Below, one piece after another: positions 21,311 to 33,300 of a stretch of 64,000 nt of DNA. Each line of letters starts with the position of its first letter. The first letter of the stretch is position 1. A model generated the notes under the pieces. The model was not told the origin of the DNA, ran no database searches, and was given only the letters and a program-made list of their open reading frames with translations. Source of the stretch: Pristionchus mayeri (taxonomy: Eukaryota; Nematoda; Chromadorea; Rhabditida; Neodiplogasteridae); assembly GCA_036245805.1 (NCBI GenBank), contig BTRK01000002.1, positions 39,228,661 to 39,292,660 on the forward strand, in the 5' to 3' direction. A program made the translations under genes and the position numbers.

Positions 21311-24300
21311 TTAGGGAATTGTTTCAAATATTCGTATTTGTTCGAAATATTCGCAAAAGATTTTTGGAATTTCATAAATGGCTCATATGAGAGGCCGTCC
21401 GAGAGAATTAACCATAGGCCGTACAGTGAAAAATGAAATTCCTCCTAAAATTCTCGCCGGGGGTAACTTTTCACGTAGAGTTCGAAAATCGACCTTAGAA
21501 AGCCATATCTCCAACCGCTCATTTTCTGTGTCGCACTGCCAATGTGAGGTCGGTTTTTGAATCACTTGAACGGCGTTTCCAAATCCCATAATTGTATGGA
21601 TATTCTGAAAGATCTCGACGAGATAAGCATTTTTACTGTTAGCAGTGACAGGCTAGCTCATTTGAGGAAAAAGTTATGGCCGTTTGAAAGTTTCAAAAAA
21701 TCGGCCTAAATTTGTATGCCATACTTATACGCGTTTTTATTGTTTAATTCGATTCCTCGTTGAAAAGTACCCATAGGGAATTTTTTTGAAGGGAAATTTC
21801 GTTCCTGATGGGGTCGGCCAAGTTGCCGAATGAAGACGCATTCCATTTTTTCGTAAATATATTGAGTTCTAAGTCGAGCAAGTGTGAAACACGATCAAAT
21901 CTATTTAGTTTATAACTGTACTAAGGTAGGGCAAAAATATCGCGTATAAACAATTGTCATTATCTCAATTCGAAAAAAAATCGAATTTCTTCATCTCGAT
22001 TTTGTCCATTTTTAGACCCATTCAACTTTTTGAATCCACATTCCTAATTTTCTTTGCAAATCTAATTATACGTAGGAATGTAAGTCAGAAAATATTAAAC
22101 ATGGGGCCAACACTTGTAAGGATGGTAGGCATAATTTTGCTTGAAAATGTAAGATTGAGGGCATCGAAACAGAACAAATTTAAATTTCGAGCTCTGGGGC
22201 GGTATTCTTTCCTCGATTTTGGCCTCGCCGAAATTTTTGGCTGGCCGAAATTTTCGGAACTAGCCGAAATATTTGAAAGAGTGAAAGCAAAATATCAACG
22301 CAGCGGAGGGAATCGAACTGATGGCCTCCGGGTTGAAAGCTAAAGCGATACCACTTCGACACGGATGGTTATTCCGAACAGAGGGAAAGACGATCAATGA
22401 GCAATGGGGATGCCGCGTTCAGGTCATGCTACCCGCGAATGCTTATCAGGAGCTGTTTGATGAACTCTGCCGACTGGATGTCATCTCCTCACCTCGCATC
22501 ATCTCCGACTACAAGCTCATCGACTATTCCGATTTCGAGGTACATATGAGAGACTTTCTGAGAGAACTGAGCAATTCTACCTATAAGCCGTACAGTGAAA
22601 AATGAAATTCCAGCTCCTGATAAGCATTCGCGGGTAGCATGACCTGCTTGACAAACAGCTCCTGATAAGCATTCGCGGGTAGCATGACCTGCTTGACAGT
22701 GTAAGGATGAATCTCCGACTCTGTCAATGCTGACACGAGTGTATCGCAAACGAAGGAGTAGGCGAAGCTGCGCGTGAAGAAGTGCAGAGTCGGAGCGACG
22801 AGCGTCTGTGGCAGCATGGAGCAATCCAGTCGAGCTGGGTGACTGCCTTGTCGGTAGACCAGAAGTTCGCGCCGTCCTAGCAGTCCCACTTCAAGTAGAG
22901 CATCATACAGTGCATTTGCAACTGATTCAGCGTCCTCACGAGTTCGTAGGCAATCCAAAACACTGCGAATGGCTCCCGCAGATATTGTGCACACTCGCTC
23001 AAGCTTCTCCAAAGCGATCAGTTCCTGTCCCGTAATAGTGAATTCCGGTGCTTCTAAACTCGTCCACTTGAAACCTTCCGCTCTCATGTTCCAATCTGAA
23101 GCGAGACGAATGACGGGCAGTCGTGTCATTTCGATGATTCCGTAGCTGCTAAGTCGATTCAGAATCCAGCTGGCGGTTGCTTCATCCAATCCGAGGTGCT
23201 CCTTGAACTGCAGTGGACTGAAGCCATCGAACTGAAGTAGATGCTTCTCGCGGAGCTTGTTCATATCAATTCGAGCGAGTATGTCCATTCGGAGACAGCC
23301 TCGCTTGTGCAGGTCCTGCACTTTCTCTGCGAGTGCATTGTCTGATATGATTTCGTCATCGATCGCTTTCTTCGGGTAGTACGTAACGTCACGAACTGGT
23401 TGATTCGAATAGAGAATACTGGTGCGAGCTTGTTCGACATCAATGAATTCCGGAGTTATGGACGATGGGATCGACTATCGGACAGACTCTTCGGCATCTT
23501 CGATAATGTAGACGTACTGATATCCGGTGAATGCTTCGAGAGTAGCCATATCGTGCCAGAAGTCCATTCGAGTCGGGAGTGAACAACGCGAGTCAAGTAC
23601 GGACCCGTGAGCATCGGGAAAGCGGATCTTGGTTGTAATCTTGGTTGTCCTTTCTTTCTCCTCTTCTGTTGATTTCTGTACAGCTTGCAGTTCGTTACTT
23701 GTGTCGAAGCGGAGAGCTTCAATGAGCTGCGTTCGGCTCATTCCAAACTTTCTCATTATCGTGCGTTGATGGTGGAACGTGCTGAGACGAGAATCGGACT
23801 CGAATGAAGGAGCAGTGATAACATCGATGGATCTGAGCGACTCGAACAGTAGCTTCTGATGCCACACGCTCGTGATGAGTGGTCGGAAAGAGGCCGCAGA
23901 CATCGGCTCGCCAATCAGCCAGTCAATGTTGCTTACAATCTGCTGGACAGCAGCCTCAAGCTCGCGAAGCTGTAGTTGGAGTCCGCACTCGGTGCCTCTC
24001 GTTCCGTGTGCGCGTTGTTGAACGGCTCGCACCTCAGCACTCCTGCGCTCTAGCTGATCTAGAAAGGCAACGCGAGCCCTGGCGAACAACGCGATCGCCC
24101 GGTCTACGTCCTCGTGGAAGCATTTGGAGTGATCGTCGAGCACGACGGATTCCTGCCGGTCGCGCATGTCCTCGAATCGAGTCATTGAGAGACAGGCGAG
24201 GTAGAAGAGGGCGAAGGGTGCCATCGTATCATCCGAATCCACCAGGCGCTGGAACGTTCGCTCTGCGTCAGCTCGTCCTCGTTTGTGGCATGATTGGATG

Positions 24301-27300
24301 ATGCCCAGACGGAGCTGCCACTCCCCAGCACGAATCCACTCAGGAATCAGGAAGATCTTGTCATTGCTCATAAGCTGCGATGCGTATGCATTCACTGATA
24401 GGATGATTGATTCCAGCTTTGAGCCAGACTTGTCAGCTCTCTTCTCGTTGTCCAAAAGCGCGTGAGCTTGAGATAGTCCTTTATCTATCAACGGATCAAG
24501 ATGTAACGTTTTCCTCGCCAAAGTGATGAGTTGTTGGAAGCCACCGATGAAGAGTTCTCTGTTAGAACTTCTCCCGTTCTTCTCTCCTTCCCGAAATTCA
24601 GTGACCAATTCGTCAAGCTTTGATAGTAACGTCTTGGAGTTTGGAATCTGCCTCTCAGGAAGCGCATCGAGAAACACATCAACGGAGTTGACGATCGTTG
24701 TACGTTGACTCTCGTCTCCCCGATCGGCGCACTGTTTGATCTCCTCGTATTTTGCATCCAACCATAGCGCCCACTCATCTAGACGAGCACTGTAGATGAC
24801 TTCTTCCGCTCCAGGCAGCCGCTCGCCACTCCGCTTCTCTCGGAACAATGTGCCGTCTGTGTCGCTTAGGAACCTCTCCAGCGCAGCCTCCTCAACCGAA
24901 ATGCGAAATCGGAATTGATGTTGAAGTCCGTCGATGCGTATCTCCTCCTTCTGATCGCGCAACTCCTGGAAGTCGAAGATGGAAGACCGGAGTTCGCCGG
25001 GAGCTCGTCTCAGCAGTGCGATGATCTGCCCACTGCCTGGTGCTCCGCATCGAGCCGCACGACCCATCGCCTGCTCCTCGATGCGCTTGTTGCGCGGCTC
25101 GAACGCAATGATCACGTGCAGTCCACCATTGCGTTCCAGGTCATCAGCGATAAGAGGTCATCAGCGATATACCGTCCCACGCCCTGCTAGGTTGGTCGAT
25201 AGTATGAGCTTTCCTGGTTCGAGGCCTCTTGTCTGGTAATCGAACGGCTCATATTGCCGTTTGTAGACCGTGGCTTTGTTGATAGGAGTTTTCAGTCTCA
25301 TGCTTTCTTCTCTCCGTAACGGAAATACTCTGATCGGTGGACATAGCTTGATTATGCCTTTTCAATCCCGTATGCAGTAGTTGCAGCTGGTCGACCGTCT
25401 TGCATACTACTAGAACCGAACGGGCGCATTCCAATTCTGATTTAAATCCGTCGTACACAGCTGTGATCCAGTCAGTGAACGTCTCTGGGAGAGACGGAAC
25501 ATATTCCACCATCCTTCTTGGCTTGTGCGTTGGAATGCGAATAAGGTCGACCGCATACACATCAACCAGTGTCTGGCTCTCCTTCGATGAGCCAAGAGTT
25601 CCACTAAGACCGTCGAGACGTTCATATCTGCGCAGAAATGATACGTTTGAGATGAAGGCAGCCTTGAGACTCAAGGGCTCGATTCTGCAAGCGTGCTTCA
25701 TCTGCAGGAACTGATGCAGTCCTCCAGCCCACCGCGTCGAAGCGAGATCTGCTCCCGTATCTCCGTCGACAATCGTTACGAAGGCTTCGTTCGAACCCGT
25801 GTTGGCTGAACTCACATCAACAACATAGCCAACGTTCTCACGCATCACTCGAGCTTCTTTGCAGTTGTCGATGAATGTTGTGATGTGTAGACGAACAAAA
25901 TGATGAAGGTGGCTGGGCAAACGAATCTCCGTAAACCGCTCCATCTCCATTCTGAGAGCGTCGATGACCACGGGAACTGTGCGTGGATCTCCTTTTGAAT
26001 TCAGCAACTACAATATCTGTACGAATGCTCCTGCTGTTGACCAGAATAAATCCCTCATCGTCGATTATGCCTTCATCGTTCAGAGTTCCGAACATGCTAT
26101 CGACGTGAGTAGGGTCGATCAATTTGAGATCATCCTTGGACAAACGGCCGAATATGTCCCTCAGCGCGCGTATTCGAATTGAGTCCGTAGATTGTTCTTC
26201 CTCGGTGGCAGAGTATACTTCTCGTTGGATGAAGGCAAACAGTGAGCCGAGCAACTTCATGCTCGGCAGGTGGTGGGAGAGGTTAAGTACGTGATTTCCT
26301 CCGTCAAGGGTCATGCTGTCCACTTCATCAACGATCACGAAATCCCTGATCCTCGAGCCAACGACGTTGTCACGATAGACGTGTTGCAGGAGGAAATCCC
26401 GCTGGAAATGCGCTATGTCGCCGTAGACAATGTCTGCTTTGTACGCGATCTTTCGGTTTTCGCGTGACTCGTCGCAGTTATGCGCCACGGTAAGATGCAG
26501 CTCGGCGAACAGACTTCGCAATTTTGTCGCATCTCGCTCCGCCAGCACCGACGACGAGCTGATGATGTCAACGAAGACTCTTGTCCTTGTTGAGTGCACA
26601 TCGGACTGCGGCGATCGCAGCGATAATGAACGATTTGCCTTCGCCAGTTGCAACCTGCTGGAGAAGATTCCTCTCCGATTCGAGCGCCCCCATCACTACG
26701 AACTTCTGCACTGGTCGCAGCCGTATGTTGTGCATTTTATGCAACGCATCGTCGAACTTCGCAAGCAGTAGGGCGTGATATTGCGTTGTAGATGGAAATG
26801 GTCTAGGAGGATCGACTTCGTCGGGTTGTGAGGTATCCACTGGAAGGCTCTGATCGCATTCACTCGGTTCCTGACTTGAGCCTGTGAAATCGAAGGAATT
26901 CGATGCGCCCTGATGAGTCAAATCCGTCGAGCGCAGAGCATTCTCGATATTCCTGGAGCGCTCATCGCTCTTCCTATTTTGTTCTTCTCTTCTTTTCTTT
27001 CTCTCATCTTCCTTTCTTCTTTCTTCTTCCGTTAATGGTGTACCGATGTGCTTATCTTCTCGCTTCATCTTCTCTTCTGTCGCATCAGTAAAATCCTTGA
27101 CAAGCATATCAACATCCTCCGGGCTTCGCTCCTCGCACGATAATAACTGCAGTACATCTACTTCCTTGCCCGAGGTCATAAGCTTCTCGTAGAAACGATC
27201 ATCGGTATTAAGTTCTCCCGAAGCAATAGAATGGACGATGCGACCGAATTCCAGCGTCGGGAGGCTCATTTTTCTGAGCACTTTCCGCATATTCCGCTCA

Positions 27301-30300
27301 TCGCTTGCATGTCCTGCTCTTGCAAGTACGCCCAAGTAGTAAGCGTTGGTGCCGAACTTGTCTTGATCGGCGACTTTCCGACGGCGCGATATCTTCATCC
27401 ATTCATTAAATGATAACAGATAGCTGCAGCAACTGTCGCTCGGAATGGTGCAGAAGGATCAACACATCGCGAACAGCCTCCAACTCGATGGCGCCCTTAG
27501 CTACTTCTTCCAGTTTTAGCAGCAACAAGGCGCGTACATCGAATGATCGTAGTACGCGCAGCGGCTTCCACAACTCGGGCTCCCTGCCCAGATCCAAAGT
27601 ACGTGTGAGCAAGATGAGACGGAGATGAATCAGACAGTTCAATACATCATCGAGTGGCGTGAAGGCCAGCACAAGCGCAATGAACTTCCAATTGTAATGA
27701 GGTGCGATGGCGTACATGACGTCTAGGACGGCGATCCATTTCACGATATTCTGGTTATTTCCATCGGCTGATATCATGGCACTCAGCAAGCGGATGAAGG
27801 ACGATTGGTCAGTCGCCTTGAATGCACTCCTCACTAACTCGATGCGGCTGGAAAGTTGAGAGTTCCCGCCGAATGCAAGGACGATGTTCTCCAGACAGTA
27901 CGAGCTTGATGGTTGGCTGGCTATGAAAGCATTGAGGTATTCAATCAGATCTTGATTCAGATCACTAACGTGTGTTTGAGCATGACTGATCTTCATTTCG
28001 AAGGTGTTCGGTCTACGAGAGATCGTCTGAAGTCTTGATGAGCTCTTATCCCAGAAGAGGCGATCAGCTCTCGAAGTTGCGCCACTCTTCCCATTTGTTG
28101 TTTGAGTTGTTGACTGGTTGTGAAGGGGTAGCAAGCTCGGTCGCTGCTCGTTAGTCGGCTCCACTTCTGCTTTTGCCTTCATATCGCTGATGTATTCTTC
28201 TGTTCCTGGCAGTCGTTCGCTCAACATGTGGACTTCCACTACGTCCTCAATCTTATGCACTCCTGTTGCCAATGTCGAGGCGGAGACGCCTAAGCTGAGC
28301 GATTGTCTGCTAACTTGTGCGAATTCACTCATCGCCGTTGACGCTTGCAGCGTGTCTTTCGCGATTGCTTCCGTTCTATCCGGATAGGGCCTTTGCGGGC
28401 CAGATACGATTATTCGATCCGGTTCATAGCCCTCGACAGTGATGAGCTCCTCATACCACAATTGGCTAATTGTGTCGGGCTTCAGTGGGCGTGTATCTCG
28501 AAATTTCCACAACACGCGATCGGTCGTTAGTCGCAACCTCTCCCCCTTCTCCGACGATTTCATGATTTCTTTCGATCCAGAGCGCCAGTAGAACAGGTCG
28601 TTGCCGTCTTCTCCCGGTGGTCCTTGCTCTCCATGCGCTCCATTCGCTCCTGGATCTCCGTATTCCATCTTCGCGTCGCTAAGAGACGACAGTCGCTTGC
28701 CGTCAAAGTCAGTGACATGACATGTACCCGCGTATCCGCCTTCTCCTCCCGTGCCTCCAAGGCCTCCCTGCAGTCCGTCGTGCCCGGCTGCACCCTCGAC
28801 GAAAGTTAGCTTGCACGGGGGCCCACCGCCGATAACCTTATCGTGCATCCAGTACTTTACGAGTCGTCCCTTCTTGTCGATATATTCGTAAGACTTGACT
28901 TGTGTTGCATGCAATAGATGTGGCCTTCCCTTCTCGTAAACTGTATGCTTCTTCTTCACATCTTCATCCGGAGATCGCGCGTCGCCGGGGAAATCCATCA
29001 GCCGAATCTCCGCCTCCGCCACTCCTACTCCAGCCGCTCCTTTAATGCCTTGCGCACCGCGCTGCCCGTCCTCTCCTCGTCCTCCACGCAGAATAACTTT
29101 CATCAGCTCGCCTCCAATCAGTTCTGCAGCAAGGATGCACAAGTTCCCGCTGCTGCCTCCAGCTCGCCCAGCTGCTCCTGCTGCTCCGGGCCTCTCACGG
29201 CACCAGACCAAGCGCCAAACGATACTCCCGACAAGTCGATGATGACGTGTTCGTGGAGAAAGAGCCGCCTGGTGACGATGCAAAGGTTGATGCCGGCGAA
29301 CTCTGGTCCATCGATGGAGACGTCCAACAAACAGCAGTCGGCAGCGTAGAGTGAGACGGTGTTTACCGACTCGGTGGTGATCTGATTTCGAATCTTCTCG
29401 AGGATGAGCGAGACCGCAAAGGTTATTCCATCGACGCGCAGCGATCCCTCCTTCACCGTGATTGCAGGTGAGCAGCATCGAACGAACAGTCCATGGATCT
29501 GCAAATGCGAGGTAATTGATTAAAAACAATGTATATTTGGTTCCATCAATGTTTCTACAATTACAAAAAAAACGCATTTGTATGCTTCCGAATAATTTGG
29601 TTCTCAAAATGATGTGACCAACCTCCTCTCGATCTGCGAACTCTTCGTCAGCGCGCAGCTTCTGCGCAGCTTCGAGCACCTTCCGCAAGCAGCCGTGACG
29701 ACCGCCCGACGTGAGCAGAGGGAGCACGATATCCCGGAAGACGCGCAACGTTCCCTGGGCATCCATCCACGATCGCAGCGCGCACCACATAATCTTGGTC
29801 GGTTCGCCGCTCCTGAGCCAGTTGCACAGCGCTTCTTGGAAAGTCAGCCCTTCTCCTGGCAGGACGACTCTGATGAGCCTTTGATGAAAATCGGCCAGCT
29901 CCTGACGCAGGCTCGTCTCTTCCGGCGAATCTCTTTTCAATGCGCGATAAAGCAGTCTCTCCTTCGGCAAACCTTCGAGTAAGAAGAGGGGGTCAGCGTG
30001 GGCGACATCCTTGAGAAGGACAGGGTCTTCAACAATCGCCATAGTCATCGACTCCTTGCACTGAGCAAGCAGATGCACGCGCAGATGAGATGAGTGAGCA
30101 ACGCTGAGCGTCGCCTCTGTGGCAGGGTCGAGCTGGGTATTGCCATCGAAAATGTGACGACGAACGGCATTCAGATTCGGGGTGTGTCCGGATTCGGATA
30201 GCTCGAGAATGACGCGTCCCACAGCCGCACACATCATATCGTGAGATATCGGCACCATCTGACAAGTAATTCGTGCATACAACCTTTTCCTACATATTTC

Positions 30301-33300
30301 GATAAAGGTAAAGGTATAGGCATTCCCGTATCAGGCACAAAAGGCACAAAAAGTACACTGCTAGGACAGTGGTTCAGTTTGGATGGCCAACTATTTCCAG
30401 TCCACGCTTTGGTGGAGCGGTGGTGATGTAACGAACGAGGATCGACTCCGGGTGATTCTCGGCCGTGAGTTTAAACCCGACTTGAAATAAAAATATGGTA
30501 TCATGCCATTCACAATGTACTATTTAGCATTATGTATTAGGTTGGTGCAAACGTTTCTGACTATTTATTTTTTCGTTGACTATTTCTGCTGGCATATTTC
30601 GATTGTCTCGATTGGTATACTTCTCTATAGTTTTAGTGAACTCACTAATAGTGGACTTTCGTAATATAATTGTATTGGATCTAGTGTTTCCTAACAAGGG
30701 AATGGTACGCGCACTCGGTAAAATTATGGAATCTGAAATATTGGACCTCAATCAGGACCATGAGTACATTCAAAACCATATTTCAGAAAATGCGCGATTT
30801 TTGTTTTGAGCCAGACAAATCGATAAATGTGTTGGGGTGCGATTAGCCGCATGGGATGTATTATGTTCTTCAGTGAGCGCGTCCTCCAGTCAAAACAAAA
30901 ATCACGCATTTTCTGAAACAAGGTTTCGAATGTACTCATGGTCCTGATTGAGATCCAATATCACGCCTCTCACGAGAGATTTAGGACAAATCGGCCATAT
31001 CGTGGTACAACCTGCAAAATCGAATTTGGGTTTATAAATGATCTTGGGGTAATCCATGCTTCTGAATCCGATTACGAGCAAAGCGACTTCACATCTTGAT
31101 CAGCGGCTGCAGCAGGTTGCTGCAAAAATTTCAGACTCTCACTTTGGAGCATCTGATAATAGGTTCAGAATAATTCATTTGAGCTGAAATTTGGCCTGTA
31201 GGCATCAATTATGTTCTTAGATGAATTCCCTGATTGATTTTTGGGTACACCAAAAGGCAAAAAGATTTGCACCGACCGGGAGTCGAACCCTGGTCGACGC
31301 GATTCGACATGAAACAGCTTACCGCCATTGCACGCAGTGCAAACGAGGGAAAAGCGCGCGCATTTTCACTGTTTTTCGCTTATAAAACCATTTATACCGA
31401 CAGGTAAAAATCTGCAAAAAATCATGTTTAACGCAGAATTTAATTCTCTAAAAGATGCAAAAGTTTGGTTTGTGGGAATTCATCTAAGAACATAATTGAT
31501 GCCTATAGGCCGAATTTCAGCTCAAATGAATTATTTTGAACTTATTATCAGATGCTCCAAAGTGAGAGTCTGAAATTTTTGCAGCAACCTGCTGCAGCCG
31601 CTGATCAAGATGGGAAGTCGTTTTGCCCGGAATCGGATTCCGAAGCATGGATTACCCCAAGATCATTTAAAAACCCAAATTCGATTTTTCAGATTGTACC
31701 AAGGTTGTCCTCATTCTCTCGTGAGAAGCGTGATATGTCCGATTCCATAATTTTACTGAGTGTGTTGTAAGTAGAAGAAAATAATTTTATAAGATAAAAT
31801 CCCGGCGTTTTTCAGTGTTTTTGATTGAGCTCTACTTTTTCGAATATTTGTGACCTGCTGAATTTGCCCAATATGTCAGTAGTAGAGCAAGAGTTGCTTG
31901 TTCAGTTACGCGTGAAAAAGCCGATCTTCAGTGCGAGTGAGTAGAAAGACACAGTAGAAAATTCTGATTTCTTGACTGAATCGCGGTTTCGAAATATCGA
32001 ATTCGCTCATTGATTAATGAATTCGATTGCAAATGTAACTTTATACTAAGATCGGTAGGTAGAATATACTCAACCACAACTGGGCTGCCTTACGCGATCT
32101 ATACGAATACAAAGAGAAAGTAGGGAATTTCCAATTAGAATTTTCTGGCACTTTGCTCCAAATTTTAGCGGGCATTTCGTGTTTATGAATTTGTACAGAG
32201 CGTAGCAATATGCACATGAATTGGGATTTTTAATAGCCCTTCACTTTTGCCGTTCTCACATTTCTCCTTGGAGTTATGAGCAATTCAAAAGTATGGCGAG
32301 ATACGGACAATGCAGACGTTGACTGTGAAGAATTCCTTCGTTAGCGATCGAATTGGCCCGGCATAGTGTTAGTTAAAAAGCATTCCCAAGCCCTCATAAA
32401 CTGAGAAAAATAATTAGTCGATTGGCAAAACTAAATGCACGGGGGAGGTCAAAATGTACAAACAAAAAAATAGTCAGAAACTTTTGCACCAACCTAATAT
32501 TTTGGTAACAGGCAAAGACATGCGACACGATTCAGGCCTTCGACTCGACTTAGTATAAATGGGGTTCCTCACTTCAATATTTGAGTGATCCATGTAGCAT
32601 GAATATTGCAATGATGACATTCGCACACAATTACCTGAAACGATTAGTGCTAAAATAAACTGCATAGCGATAGGTACAACGGATGGTATTGAACCATTGG
32701 AATAGAAGCATAGACGATGGACGGGATATTCAAAATATTTATTCATGTTTCCAGTTCAATAACAACAGTTAGAAGAAGAAAATAATGCAATCTTGAGATC
32801 TAATACGCATTCAATGAAACAAGAGAAGATTGTATGTTATGCGATGATCATGTGGTGTTCAATGTTGGATGCTTTTGGAGCAAGTCATCACCGAACGCGT
32901 CGTAGAAAACTTTTTGAGACACTCCGCAATTTGAGAATGGGTTGTCCTGAATTCATTAAATGCATTCAAGAATACCCAAATTTAAAGGAGGAATGTAGGC
33001 AAAGTCAAGATTTAGACCTTTTCATAACCATGACCTGGCTCCAGTTAACGACTAAAGGCTCCCAAAAAATACATTAATATCTCTACTCTAAAACAGAGTT
33101 ATGATAAGTTGGCTGAGTGCCATGGACGCTTGTGGGACAGGGAAGTGCGCTAATTCAAATATCTTTAGAAGCTGTCAAAAAACTGCTGGAGGGAATCGAA
33201 CCCCTAACCTTCCGATCACGTGACGGCTGTTCTACCACTGAGCTACCCAACCGATGGTTGTCTACCCCCTAGCTCGCGCTATGATCATTAGCCCCCTCAC

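Noticed and set aside
23879..25239. Plus-strand frames opposite the SecA-like exon
   Set aside because: They are shadows of the minus-strand coding sequence, with biased Arg/Ser/Pro composition and no family support.
29499..29622. A continuous 958-codon frame from 30282 to 27406
   Set aside because: It reads through an intron and then through the wrong frame of the next exon (arginine/histidine-rich nonsense). Splicing plus one frame change gives protein-like sequence throughout.
33183..33250. A tRNA gene on the minus strand
   Set aside because: A- and B-box-like motifs are present, but acceptor and anticodon stems do not pair properly. It is treated as a tRNA-like pseudogene.
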